22,584 bases of DNA, taken from assembly GCA_025453415.1 (NCBI GenBank), contig JALOQL010000004.1:1-22584 (forward strand), in the 5' to 3' direction. The position numbers and the translations under genes were made by a program. The DNA is from Minisyncoccota bacterium. Lineage in GTDB: Bacteria > Patescibacteriota > Minisyncoccia > Minisyncoccales > UBA5738. Position 1 is the first letter of the stretch. Every line of letters begins with the position of its first letter. This document shows, one piece after another, positions 13,722 to 21,448 of the stretch. Under the pieces are notes generated by a model. It worked only from the letters and a program-made list of their open reading frames with translations, did not search any database and was not told where the DNA came from.

Positions 13722-14324
13722 TTATTTGTTTTCCGCCGGGCATTTGCTTTCGCAGTCAAACATCTTGTTTTGATCATCGGCAAAATCGGTCTGGCATTTT
13801 TGCACGCACGTCTTGCAGGCATCGAACGCGGCGTTTTCGATTTGCTGGCATTTGCCATCTTTAACCCCGCAGTTTACCAGCCGCAAGCATTTATCTCCCA
13901 GCTGATATTCCATGGTACAGATTTCGGCAACGTTTGCCCCGCACTTGATATCCAAACCATGGCAGTTTTCCCGGCCACAAACCGCATTATCAACTGTTGG
14001 TTCCGTAGTTGTTGCCCCGCAAACCTTGGTGCGGAAAAATTCCCATTCGTCGCACTCGGCGCCATTAGACAGCACGCAAATCCCCTGCTGGCCGCCCTCG
14101 CCCTCCACAATCTTGGTTTGCCCGCCCTGCTGGCCGCAATAAACCGATGCCGGATTGGCAATGCCAGTTCCGTTATCGCCGGCTTCGCCAACGGGAACCG
14201 TGTCCGTCCCCGGAGGGGCAAACCCTTCCGGCGCCTGGACCGCCGGTGTTTTTACCATGTTCAAATAATAAAACGCCGCGCCGGCAATGATCACCAAGAT
14301 AACAAAAAGCAGAATTTTTTTCAT
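13722..14324 (-). CDS. Membrane-anchored or secreted DUF333-containing Cys-rich protein
   Basis: A 200-residue protein. Residues 3-20 are a hydrophobic N-terminal anchor after MKK; there is no lipobox cysteine, so it is an anchor or signal peptide. A Pro/Gly-rich linker follows. Residues 57-103 match DUF333: ANPASVYCGQQGGQ, then GICVLSNGAECDEWEFFRTKVC. The remaining 90 residues contain about a dozen cysteines (for example CKTCVQKCQTDF), implying disulfides or metal binding outside the cytoplasm. DUF333 proteins are of unknown function. It lies within the operon of HD and RNase H genes with gaps of 3-5 bp. Confidence 0.8.
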   Translation of the reverse strand: MKKILLFVILVIIAGAAFYYLNMVKTPAVQAPEGFAPPGTDTVPVGEAGDNGTGIANPASVYCGQQGGQTKIVEGEGGQQGICVLSNGAECDEWEFFRTKVCGATTTEPTVDNAVCGRENCHGLDIKCGANVAEICTMEYQLGDKCLRLVNCGVKDGKCQQIENAAFDACKTCVQKCQTDFADDQNKMFDCESKCPAENK

Positions 14325-14329
14325 GTTTT

Positions 14330-15307
14330 TTAATTATCGAACTTTATGTGATATGTTTTTGGTTTTGACTCGGCCGACAAAACTTTTTTCCAGGCCGAAT
14401 CGGCTTGTGACAGCCTCTCAAGCTTTCCGTGGGAAAGGAACAATGGATCCACCGCGCGCGACTTGCAAACCACTTCGGCGTCGTAATTGTTGGGATTGTT
14501 CTCGTAGCGAACCTTGTTGTTCATGCGCGCGAACAGCCGTTGCAATTCTTCATCTTTCGCGTGCGCCGCGGCAGCTTTTTCCAGGACCTCGGCATCGGTC
14601 GCGTACAAGTCGCTTTCGTCGATATATCCCTTTTTCAAAGCGTAGCCGATATAATCCCCCACGGCGCGAAACATTACCGCCGACGTCAGACCGGAAAAAT
14701 ATTTCGAGTTAAGGTGGAAAAACAATTTGGCAAAATCACGGGCACCTTCGACGCTTTTAAAAACCCATTTCTTTTTCATTACCGACAGATCCTCAAGAAA
14801 ATAGTTGGCGCTGGCGATCCGGCCGTAAACGATCCCTGTGCGCAACGTGTAATCGATGCGGTCGGCGCACAAATCGGGTAAGTCGTTTTCCTTCAAAGGA
14901 AAGTTCGATTCGTTTAAAATGAAATCCGTGTCGATCTTGTGCTTTTTCAAGATCGCGGGAATTTCGGACTTGCGGATGAACGCGTCGAAGATGTCGTCCT
15001 GGTGGGATTGCTCGGCCTGCGTTCCGGCCGCCAGGATGTAATCGACGCAATGGGAAAATGCCGAATGCGACGCGTCATGGATCAGGCCGGCAACTTGCTC
15101 TTCGAGAAGCGCACCAAATCCCCGCAGCAAAAGATAGACCCCGACCGAGTGGTCAAAACGATTCTGCTCGGTCCCGGGATAAAAAGGCGTGAAATACCCC
15201 GCCTGGTCGATGCCTTTAAGGCGCTGGATTGTTTTACAGCTTATCAAATCCAAAATGACCGGCTCGCCGATCTGGATTTTCCCGTACACGCGGTCATCGT
15301 ATTCCAT
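14330..15307 (-). CDS. HD-domain phosphohydrolase
   Basis: A 325-residue HD-superfamily protein of the dGTPase-like group. The metal ligands are readable: H53 in NRFDHSVG, H77-D78 in LIHDASHSAFSH, and an aspartate in LCADRIDYTLR (D149 or D152). The early QRLKGIDQAG segment also fits this group. It should hydrolyse a nucleotide phosphate, but the substrate cannot be told from the sequence. It starts 3 bp after the zinc-ribbon gene and is followed 5 bp later by the DUF333 gene, so it is inside the operon. Confidence 0.88.
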   Translation of the reverse strand: MEYDDRVYGKIQIGEPVILDLISCKTIQRLKGIDQAGYFTPFYPGTEQNRFDHSVGVYLLLRGFGALLEEQVAGLIHDASHSAFSHCVDYILAAGTQAEQSHQDDIFDAFIRKSEIPAILKKHKIDTDFILNESNFPLKENDLPDLCADRIDYTLRTGIVYGRIASANYFLEDLSVMKKKWVFKSVEGARDFAKLFFHLNSKYFSGLTSAVMFRAVGDYIGYALKKGYIDESDLYATDAEVLEKAAAAHAKDEELQRLFARMNNKVRYENNPNNYDAEVVCKSRAVDPLFLSHGKLERLSQADSAWKKVLSAESKPKTYHIKFDN

Positions 15308-15310
15308 TTT

Positions 15311-15580
15311 CTATTCCCCCCGCCAGCGCTTCAATTCGGGCAGGGTGGTTTCGGCCACTTCGCGGGCTTCCTCCTCGTCCATTCCCAAATTTTCCACGGC
15401 GATCCTTACCTGCATTTCCGTAAATTCCGGCAGATCGACATCGGCGGTGAATTTTCCGTCTTGCCAGCAGTGGACGCAGTACTCGCGATTCTCGGTACCG
15501 TCGGCATTACTCCCCATATCCTCGGGACCGATCATCGGCATACCGCAACTTTGGCAAATCTGCATCATATCATCTTCCAT
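15311..15580 (-). CDS. Zinc-ribbon domain protein
   Basis: An 89-residue cytoplasmic protein. CQSCGMPM (about residues 9-16), GSNADGTENREYCVHCWQDG and FTADVDLPEF match the putative zinc-ribbon family that starts CxxCGMP and ends YCxxC. Four cysteines would bind one zinc. The C-terminal helix is acidic (GMDEEEAREVAETTLPEL). Three ATG codons are possible (15580, 15568, 15565), and the later ones would begin MMQICQSCG. It is the first gene of the operon that runs to the AEC transporter, and its upstream region carries the 17-bp shared motif. Confidence 0.8.
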   Translation of the reverse strand: MEDDMMQICQSCGMPMIGPEDMGSNADGTENREYCVHCWQDGKFTADVDLPEFTEMQVRIAVENLGMDEEEAREVAETTLPELKRWRGE

Positions 15581-15602
15581 ATCTTTATGATTAATATGTA
15601 AT

Positions 15603-15619
15603 ATCAGCCTAACAAAAAA
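15603..15619 (-). promoter_or_regulatory. 17-bp leader motif, copy 1
   Basis: TTTTTTGTTAGGCTGAT on the minus strand, ending 22 nt before the zinc-ribbon start codon. The identical 17-mer stands at the identical distance before the JAMM-like gene. A promoter or 5'-leader control element is inferred. Confidence 0.55.
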
Positions 15620-15647
15620 CTGTCTTCTTGAGGAGTATTATTAAAAA

Positions 15648-16703
15648 CTATAAATTATTTCTTTCCGTTTTTCTTTCTATTTTTTCCAAACCTATACCTT
15701 CGACAACCTTAAAAATCGTCTCCTTCACTCCCATCATTTCGCGCACAAGCGTGGCCTGCTGATCATCCAGCCCGATGTTATTCAAATAGCCGCCGCCGGG
15801 ATAATGAGGAAAGTTATTTTCGATACCATCAGTAAAACTTTTCATCTTTTTTTTGATTTTCTCTCCATCATCATATTTGTTTTTGTTTTTTTCATCTATC
15901 ATATATGGACGCGCCATGCTTGCCAGCTCCCTTACTCTTTTAGCAAAAGAAATCTGGGTATCAATTTTACGCCGGCAATAAAATTCCTCCACCAATTTCA
16001 CCAACGGCGCCTCCGACTCGGAATTCTTTGCAAGATTCTTTATCCATATAGGCGGGATAATCGCCAACAACTCTTTGATCTTATTTAATTGTTCCGGAGA
16101 AACTCCCGCTTCTTGCAACCTATTATCATCAAGACGGATCCCATCGCTTTCAAGAATACCGATATAACCGTTGGAACTGGTTATTTGAGTAATCTTACGG
16201 CTTAATCCTTCGTCTTCCTCGACCGCCCTAAATGCCATAATTGAATCGATATCACCATTGCTTGCCTTGCAAAAATCTTCCGGTTTATGATCGCGCTTGG
16301 CCAACCGTCGGTTTTCACGGAATATCGGATGCGTATGGAACGGAATATCTTCAGTTTCTCCATCTTTGCGCCGCCGCAGACTGGGTATTTCTGCATTGGC
16401 TACCGCAAACGGTCCTTCGGGCGCAACACCCCGAATAATTACAATCGAACCGGTCCGCGGATTGCAAATACCGCCAAATTCAAAATTCCGATCCGGCCGG
16501 CCTAATTCGGAGATGAAGTAGCGATAATCAACATTTACAGGCAACGAAAATTCTTTTCTTTCATTCGGCGCCATATCTTCTATTTCTGCTAAAAGCTGGT
16601 TCAATTCTTCGCACCGCTCAAAACCAGACTCCAATATTTTTTCTTGGTTATTTTCTATCCGCTCTTCGCACCCTGCTCCTTGATTTAAATTGATCCCCTC
16701 CAT
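15648..16703 (-). CDS. Hypothetical protein with JAMM/MPN-like metal site
   Basis: A 351-residue soluble protein that I do not recognise as a whole. Its N-terminal half has the elements of a JAMM (JAB/MPN) metalloprotease: an acidic residue before a GG pair (NFEFGGI, E75), then PFHTHP (H123 and H125), then SNGD (S148 and D151), giving HxHP...SxxD. The gap between HxHP and SxxD is about 20 residues, roughly twice the usual, and filled with a charged insert (RENRRLAKRDHKPEDF). The C-terminal half (about 200-351) is charged, helical and without known motifs. It could be a deubiquitinase-like isopeptidase fold or an inactive relative. No partner such as a ubiquitin-like protein is visible nearby. 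The leader carries the shared 17-bp motif. Confidence 0.6.
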   Translation of the reverse strand: MEGINLNQGAGCEERIENNQEKILESGFERCEELNQLLAEIEDMAPNERKEFSLPVNVDYRYFISELGRPDRNFEFGGICNPRTGSIVIIRGVAPEGPFAVANAEIPSLRRRKDGETEDIPFHTHPIFRENRRLAKRDHKPEDFCKASNGDIDSIMAFRAVEEDEGLSRKITQITSSNGYIGILESDGIRLDDNRLQEAGVSPEQLNKIKELLAIIPPIWIKNLAKNSESEAPLVKLVEEFYCRRKIDTQISFAKRVRELASMARPYMIDEKNKNKYDDGEKIKKKMKSFTDGIENNFPHYPGGGYLNNIGLDDQQATLVREMMGVKETIFKVVEGIGLEKIERKTERNNL

Positions 16704-16725
16704 TTGGTTGATTATTATTTTATCA

Positions 16726-16742
16726 ATCAGCCTAACAAAAAA
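16726..16742 (-). promoter_or_regulatory. 17-bp leader motif, copy 2
   Basis: TTTTTTGTTAGGCTGAT, exactly as at 15603-15619, ends 22 nt before the start codon of the JAMM-like gene. The sequences between motif and ATG differ (both AT-rich), so the equal spacing is not due to a larger duplication. Confidence 0.55.
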
Positions 16743-16767
16743 ATTTTCTTATTCCAACACCACCGGT

Positions 16768-17745
16768 TTAGAAATCGACGGCAGCAAAATATACTCCCCG
16801 CACCACCTGGGCCATCCGGTCGAAATCGAGCGTCTCGATGGCATCGGATGCCTCATGGTAATTCGGATTGCGGTTAAATGCCGTGTCGGTGACCATGGCC
16901 GCGTCGTAACCGAATTTCCAATAGTTCATATGGTCGGAATAACTTACTCCCGGCAAAATCTCCGGGCCGTTGAAAGACAATGCCTTGATATCGGAGTTTT
17001 CGAGGATGCTTTTTTTTATTTTTGCGACAATCCCCTGCTGGCCGAATTTGCCGACAACGGCGATAAAATCGCCCTTGCCGGGATACGCCAGCCGAAACGC
17101 ATCCAAGGGATATTTTTGCGACCCGGGTTCGTCGGAAAAATAACCTATAGATTCCAGGCAGATCATGCCGGCAACCTTGATACCCTTGTCCTTCAAGTAT
17201 TTGGCATGAAAATGACTACCCATCGACGACGTATTAAAATAAGGTGGTTCCTCAAGCGAATAAGCGACAAGATCGATACGGTGACTTAATGCCGGATTTT
17301 CCCGGCCGATTATCCGCGCTAGCTCCAACAACCCGGCTACGCCGCTGGCATTGTCATCGGCGCCCGGGGAATCGATGAAAGCGTCGTAATGCGCGCCGAC
17401 AACGACGCGGCTTTTGTTTTCCGTCCCGAAAGAACAAATGATATTTTTGTATTCCTTTTTCTCGACGGTAAATTTTTGGATTTCCGGTACGCAGCCTGTC
17501 TTGGAAAACTCCGCAGCAATGTAATCGGCAACCCGGTTAAGCGACTCGGCATGGGAAGAATCTCGCGTCGGATTGATAACGGTTAGATAACTGACATCGG
17601 CAACCAAATTATCCTTGGCCGCAAAAACATTATTCCGGTTTTTTTCGACGAAAAAAACTGGATTGACCGCCGCGAACCAACCCGCGGCGGCAATGATAAT
17701 AAAGATAATAATCGCATGAATTTTATTTATCTTCAGATCAAACAT
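16768..17745 (-). CDS. M28-family zinc aminopeptidase, membrane anchored
   Basis: A 325-residue protein. Residues 9-31 are a hydrophobic signal anchor, so the enzyme should face outward. Metal ligands of the M28 family are visible: H119 in GAHYDAF, D130 in GADDNASG, the E165-E166 pair in YSLEEPP, E198 in CLESIGY (where many members have Asp) and H297 in NPNYHEASD. The length suits a single catalytic domain without extra PA insert. It probably trims peptides for uptake in an organism that scavenges amino acids, which is an inference. A weak terminator-like hairpin is not convincing downstream. Confidence 0.92.
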   Translation of the reverse strand: MFDLKINKIHAIIIFIIIAAAGWFAAVNPVFFVEKNRNNVFAAKDNLVADVSYLTVINPTRDSSHAESLNRVADYIAAEFSKTGCVPEIQKFTVEKKEYKNIICSFGTENKSRVVVGAHYDAFIDSPGADDNASGVAGLLELARIIGRENPALSHRIDLVAYSLEEPPYFNTSSMGSHFHAKYLKDKGIKVAGMICLESIGYFSDEPGSQKYPLDAFRLAYPGKGDFIAVVGKFGQQGIVAKIKKSILENSDIKALSFNGPEILPGVSYSDHMNYWKFGYDAAMVTDTAFNRNPNYHEASDAIETLDFDRMAQVVRGVYFAAVDF

Positions 17746-17884
17746 TGCCTAGCTTTTAAATATCTCCAGCAAAGAAATCACCGTTTCGCACGCTTCTAAT
17801 AATTTTTGTCATCTTTTGGCAAGCCAATACATATCGGCGCATAGTCGGAAGCGGCGGAAAATCGCGGGTCTACCTCGGAATTAA

Positions 17885-18154
17885 TTATTCTTTGCTCGAT
17901 TCTTCCGCAATTTTGGCGGGAGATTTGTAATCAAACCCTTTCTGTATTTCAATTTTGATCTTGGTTCCGTCCGACCTACTTCCCTCAAAAGAAACGACTC
18001 CTTCTTCATCACACCGGCTTCTTTCAAAATGGAAACCGCCCATATTAACCATTGCGGACGATATCTCTCCGGCGCGGCCGTTTAAAAATTCAACTTCAAA
18101 AGTTTCTGGAAGCGGATTTATTTCCGATCCTTCCGAATGAATTGGATTTTCCAT
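17885..18154 (-). CDS. Small hypothetical protein
   Basis: An 89-residue acidic protein from ATG 18154 (MENPIHSEGSEINPLP); an in-frame TTG at 18166 would add four residues but lies in the palindrome upstream. Predicted strands alternate (TFEVEFLNGR, GGFHFERSRCDEEGVVSFEG, KIKIEIQKGF), suggesting a small beta-sheet domain. There is no signal peptide or membrane helix. I recognise no family. It lies between the HAD-kinase fusion and the peptidase, with a 139-bp spacer after it in which I see no gene or good terminator. Confidence 0.6.
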   Translation of the reverse strand: MENPIHSEGSEINPLPETFEVEFLNGRAGEISSAMVNMGGFHFERSRCDEEGVVSFEGSRSDGTKIKIEIQKGFDYKSPAKIAEESSKE

Positions 18155-18161
18155 AAATATT

Positions 18162-18181
18162 ATCAATTATTATTAATTGAT
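18162..18181. promoter_or_regulatory. Palindrome upstream of the small hypothetical gene
   Basis: ATCAATTA-TTAT-TAATTGAT is a perfect palindrome with 8-bp arms, starting 7 bp before the ATG at 18154. It has the size and symmetry of an operator bound by a dimeric repressor, or could be an AU-rich hairpin near the ribosome-binding region. It could also arise by chance in AT-rich DNA. Confidence 0.4.
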
Positions 18182-18203
18182 GTTAGCGCATTAAAAACAG
18201 CCG

Positions 18204-19505
18204 TCAATGTTTTTTTATTGCCGGAAACTCCCAGTTGCTGTTGTCGATCACGATATCCGACACTTCCCTTGGCCTGGCCTCATCCAGATAACTTTTTTGC
18301 GCCGGCAGATATTTGGCGTCGTATTTTGCCATCACTTCCTCTCCCTGGGCCGGAACGTCGCGCATCCGGGCGCGTTTTTTGCATTCCTCGGGCGTGATAT
18401 CGAGAAACACCTTGTAATCAAGGTACGGTGCCAGTTCTTTCCTAAAAAGGAACACTCCTTCAAAAATAACGACCGCATCGGCGCCGATATCGTAGCGCCT
18501 TTGGGCCTCGTATTTGTCGGTCGCCAGATTGAGCGTCTTAATATCGGCATGCAGTTCCCCTTTCGCGCGCAACGGCACCAACAGCTCGTCGACAATTTTT
18601 TCGATATCAAAGCTTTTTGTGTAATAATTTTGGGCTTGGTCGTTACCGGCGTATCGGATCGCCTTGGAATTATGAAAATCATCCAGGTTGATTATCTGCG
18701 ATTTAAAACCATTACCGGTAAGAAAATCGGCCACTCCTTTTGCAAACTCGGTCTTGCCCGCGGTATCGATGCCATTAATACCGATAACAAACGCTTTATC
18801 CGGTTTTTTCCGTTCTTTGACCGCGGCGGCAATTTTTCCAAACACCGGCCGGCGGCGGTCAAAAATTTTCAGCAATTCCGGCACGCTTTCGATAACAACA
18901 TCGGCAGCTTCCAACTCCCGGCCGCCGTACCCGTAACCCGCGCCGATGGCAATCGAACCGGTTTCCCGGGCGGTGTTAATATCATGGATACTGTCGCCGA
19001 CAATCGCCGTCTTGAGTTTTGGGAATCGTTTTTTTATCTTCTCGACCAGCACTACTTTCGTCAGGCCATTTTCTTCGGTACATTCGGCATAATCAAAAAT
19101 TCCTCCAAGATGGAGCGCGGCGATCGCGGCATTGAAATAATCGACCCAAGCGTAGCTGTAAAGGGCCAGCTTATACCCCCGCCTCTTTAAAGTTTTTAAT
19201 GTTTCCAAAACTCCCGGGAACGATTCGCCGTATTTTGTGATCATCGGCGCATCATATCCATGGACCACTTTTCTCAACTTCTCCTTTTCCAAAAATTTAT
19301 CGGCGGGAAGGATTTCGCGGTAAAAATTGTCGTTGGTCTCCCCCATCAATTCATCGACCCGCGCCTGGGTCAGCTCGACACCCCATCCCAAATCGGCCAG
19401 GCTCTTTTTTACCGCTTCGAAATTGAGGCGGTTGGACTTTAAAAGCGTCCCGTCCAGGTCAAAGATTATCAAGCCGACATCATCAAATTTTTCCGAATTT
19501 TCCAT
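18204..19505 (-). CDS. HAD phosphatase fused to a uridine-kinase-like P-loop domain
   Basis: A 433-residue fusion. Residues 10-215 are a HAD hydrolase of the phosphoglycolate-phosphatase type: DLDGT (16-20), a YSYA motif II (116-119), K150 and GDSIHD (170-175). Residues 236-433 are a P-loop kinase: GINGIDTAGKT (242-252), NLDDFH (273-278) and FEGVFLFRKEL (348-358), as in uridine kinases and phosphoribulokinases. Start ATG 19505 is chosen because the 22 residues before it overlap the end of the upstream gene. Joining a phosphatase to a kinase suggests nucleoside or sugar salvage, with opposed or sequential steps. The substrates are not known. Confidence 0.85.
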   Translation of the reverse strand: MENSEKFDDVGLIIFDLDGTLLKSNRLNFEAVKKSLADLGWGVELTQARVDELMGETNDNFYREILPADKFLEKEKLRKVVHGYDAPMITKYGESFPGVLETLKTLKRRGYKLALYSYAWVDYFNAAIAALHLGGIFDYAECTEENGLTKVVLVEKIKKRFPKLKTAIVGDSIHDINTARETGSIAIGAGYGYGGRELEAADVVIESVPELLKIFDRRRPVFGKIAAAVKERKKPDKAFVIGINGIDTAGKTEFAKGVADFLTGNGFKSQIINLDDFHNSKAIRYAGNDQAQNYYTKSFDIEKIVDELLVPLRAKGELHADIKTLNLATDKYEAQRRYDIGADAVVIFEGVFLFRKELAPYLDYKVFLDITPEECKKRARMRDVPAQGEEVMAKYDAKYLPAQKSYLDEARPREVSDIVIDNSNWEFPAIKKH

Positions 19506-19515
19506 AAGCCCGCAA

Positions 19516-20106
19516 TTATTTGCAACAAGCCGCAAGTTTTGCCATTTTACGACGATAGACGGAAAAAACAAGCAGAAAGCTTGCGGCCGATAAATAAACC
19601 GGAAAAGCGTAAGAGGTGAAATTCCAAGCCTTTATCGCGGCAAAGCTTGTCAAACCGTTGAACAAAGTGGCGATATGCGTTATGCCCGATTCGGTTTCCG
19701 GATGTTTCCATGCTTTGGCGATCGTAGGCACGCACGCAAATATATCGCTGATTATCGCGAATAAAACCGCGACCGCCGCTTCTCTCGTGGCCGCCCACAA
19801 GGCCAATGCCAGGACCGAAAACAATCCACAAAGGTAATCGAATTTTCCCAGCTTCCAATAAGCGTTTTTATTGGCAAACGAGGCCATAAACACCAAAAAT
19901 GGCCCCACCCCGGACATAAACACCGGAATCGCCGCCCACCCCACTCCATCGGCAAATGCCGCGGCCGCGGCCACAAAAGATCCCAGCGACCACATGAACC
20001 AGGAAACCCGGTTGGGTTTTGTGGTCCCCCGCAGAGTCGCCCTGATATAGGCAAGAACACCGAATATTTCCGCCGCCGCGCCGACAATAACCAGATATTG
20101 CAGCAT
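19516..20106 (-). CDS. PQ-loop/SWEET-like membrane protein, two-repeat form
   Basis: A 196-residue protein with six or seven hydrophobic segments, consistent with two three-helix repeats and an extra helix. Repeat 1 has AYIRATLRGTTKPNRVSWFMW, and repeat 2 has DIFACVPTIAKAWKHPETES, the same turn followed by a short charged linker. This layout is that of SWEET/PQ-loop proteins, though the PQ pair itself is not kept. Transport of a small solute is plausible but unproven. It starts 2 bp after the VOC gene and ends 10 bp before the HAD-kinase start, so they are co-transcribed. Confidence 0.65.
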   Translation of the reverse strand: MLQYLVIVGAAAEIFGVLAYIRATLRGTTKPNRVSWFMWSLGSFVAAAAAFADGVGWAAIPVFMSGVGPFLVFMASFANKNAYWKLGKFDYLCGLFSVLALALWAATREAAVAVLFAIISDIFACVPTIAKAWKHPETESGITHIATLFNGLTSFAAIKAWNFTSYAFPVYLSAASFLLVFSVYRRKMAKLAACCK

Positions 20107-20108
20107 GA

Positions 20109-20432
20109 TTATTTTTGGGAAATTTGGATGAATTCGACCGGAGCGCCGTCAACTTCGATAAACGCCGCCAGGTTTCCCGCCGACGGGCTATTGGGGGAAA
20201 TTATCACTTTTTTACCCCTTATCGCTTCCTGCAGGTCTTCGACTTCGAAAGCGATATGCGGCACGGTTTTTACAAGTTCCGGCAAGGAACATTCTTCTTC
20301 ATAGCGCATCCATTCGATGCCAAACTCATTTTTGCCATACCCCGAAGCATGGCATTTATAATCCTTAAGATATTTATCGCCCGCGCGAACTTCTTTGGTA
20401 GGAATACCTAAATGATGGTATTTGTATTTCAT
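20109..20432 (-). CDS. VOC-superfamily (glyoxalase-like) small protein
   Basis: A 107-residue protein starting MKYKYHHLGIPT. The layout fits the glyoxalase/bleomycin-resistance fold: HHLGIP at the start of the first betaalphabetabetabeta unit, GIEWMRYEEECSLPELV in the middle, VPHIAFEVEDLQEAI in the second unit and an FIEVDGAPVEFIQI end strand. A metal-type His (HHLG) and Glu (VEFIQI) are in expected positions. I have chosen ATG 20432 because the 32 residues upstream in frame have no family match and overlap the nucleotidyltransferase. The substrate is unknown. Confidence 0.8.
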   Translation of the reverse strand: MKYKYHHLGIPTKEVRAGDKYLKDYKCHASGYGKNEFGIEWMRYEEECSLPELVKTVPHIAFEVEDLQEAIRGKKVIISPNSPSAGNLAAFIEVDGAPVEFIQISQK

Positions 20433-20436
20433 ATAT

Positions 20437-20940
20437 CTATTTTTGCGGTTTCGGATAATCGAGGCCGAATTTTTGGCCCAGCAGCTCCATGTCGCGGTAA
20501 TCCTTTTCGGCCAGCTCATATCCGGCATGGCAAAATATCTGGGTTTGGGCCGAAAGGCAATTTACCGGACGGCCGCCGACAACCCCCTTGCCGGTGAACC
20601 CGTCGTCCGGGAAAACCCAATCCTTGTTGTTACACATCCGGTAAGCCACCCGGCCATCCTTGGCCAGATGCACCAAATGGACATCAACCGCCCTGCCTTT
20701 GGCGTCACCCAGCACAAAATTTGTCGGACAATCGAACTTTACGACACTGAATCCTTTTTCCGCAAGAGCAGATTCTGTCAGTTTGCCTTCGTTGTCAAAA
20801 ATCATCACATCCAGGTCATTGTGCTCCCGCGATTGGAAACCGAGCAACGCGTCCACGGCCCAGCCGCCGTCCAGCCAAACGGAAACACCCGCGCTTTCCA
20901 GTATTTCCACTATTTCGATAACGTCTTTTTCGGCAACCAT
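20437..20940 (-). CDS. Nucleotidyltransferase of the lincosamide/aminoglycoside type
   Basis: A 167-residue protein with GGWAVDALLG (25-34), then D42 and D44 in HNDLDV and D86 in AVDVHLV, forming the three-carboxylate site of the polymerase-beta-like nucleotidyltransferases. The C-terminal GYELAEKDYRDMELL segment matches LnuA/ANT(2'')-like enzymes, which adenylylate lincosamides or aminoglycosides. Resistance is not shown: environmental relatives may modify other small molecules. ATG 20940 is chosen over an in-frame TTG at 20949; GAGG lies just upstream. It is followed 4 bp later by the VOC gene. Confidence 0.8.
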   Translation of the reverse strand: MVAEKDVIEIVEILESAGVSVWLDGGWAVDALLGFQSREHNDLDVMIFDNEGKLTESALAEKGFSVVKFDCPTNFVLGDAKGRAVDVHLVHLAKDGRVAYRMCNNKDWVFPDDGFTGKGVVGGRPVNCLSAQTQIFCHAGYELAEKDYRDMELLGQKFGLDYPKPQK

Positions 20941-21004
20941 AATCCTCAAATTTTTATCGAAATCAAATCCACGATAATCGGCATGATCGCCCGCCTCATA
21001 ATTA

Positions 21005-21445
21005 TTATTTTTGATTTTTGACCAAAACCACGCGCGGCTCGCCGTCGCCCCAATAGTTTTCCCGCCTTTCTACGATTTCGAATCCGTATGATTGATAAAG
21101 ATGGATCGACTTAGAATTTTCGGGATGCGTGACCAAATCTATCCGAGGCACGTCTTTCACCGCCTCCAAAACCAGACGTAAACCTTCGCGACCGTATCCT
21201 TTTCCTTGATATTCGGGCTCGACCGCAAACCCGCCCAGATGTGCCCCTTTTTCGTCGATTTTCAGCGAAAGATGCCCGATGGTCTTATCCCCCAACTTGA
21301 AAAGATAGATCTTGCGCGTGGTGAATTCTTCAATAAATTCATTTTTGGTCAACCCAAAATAAGTACGCCCACCGACTTTCTTTTCCAGTTCGACATATTC
21401 ATCGGCATCGCCAATCGCCGCCTCTTTGATTGAGATATTCAGCAT
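21005..21445 (-). CDS. GNAT-family N-acetyltransferase
   Basis: A 146-residue protein. GNAT motif A is clear as LGGFAVEPEYQGKGYGREGL (70-89), with the acetyl-CoA pyrophosphate loop Q80-G-K-G-Y-G85. Motif B is HPENSKSIHLYQSYGFEIVERR (about 107-128). The target amine is unknown. It begins 3 bp after the epimerase gene. Followed by nucleotidyltransferase and VOC genes, it makes a run of three families often seen in drug-modifying enzymes, though each also has housekeeping members. Confidence 0.9.
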   Translation of the reverse strand: MLNISIKEAAIGDADEYVELEKKVGGRTYFGLTKNEFIEEFTTRKIYLFKLGDKTIGHLSLKIDEKGAHLGGFAVEPEYQGKGYGREGLRLVLEAVKDVPRIDLVTHPENSKSIHLYQSYGFEIVERRENYWGDGEPRVVLVKNQK

Positions 21446-21448
21446 TTT

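Noticed and set aside
17800..17835. Terminator-like hairpin TTGGCTTGCCAA after the small hypothetical gene
   Set aside because: The stem is only 4-5 bp and the following sequence is a broken A-rich/T-poor run, too weak to call.
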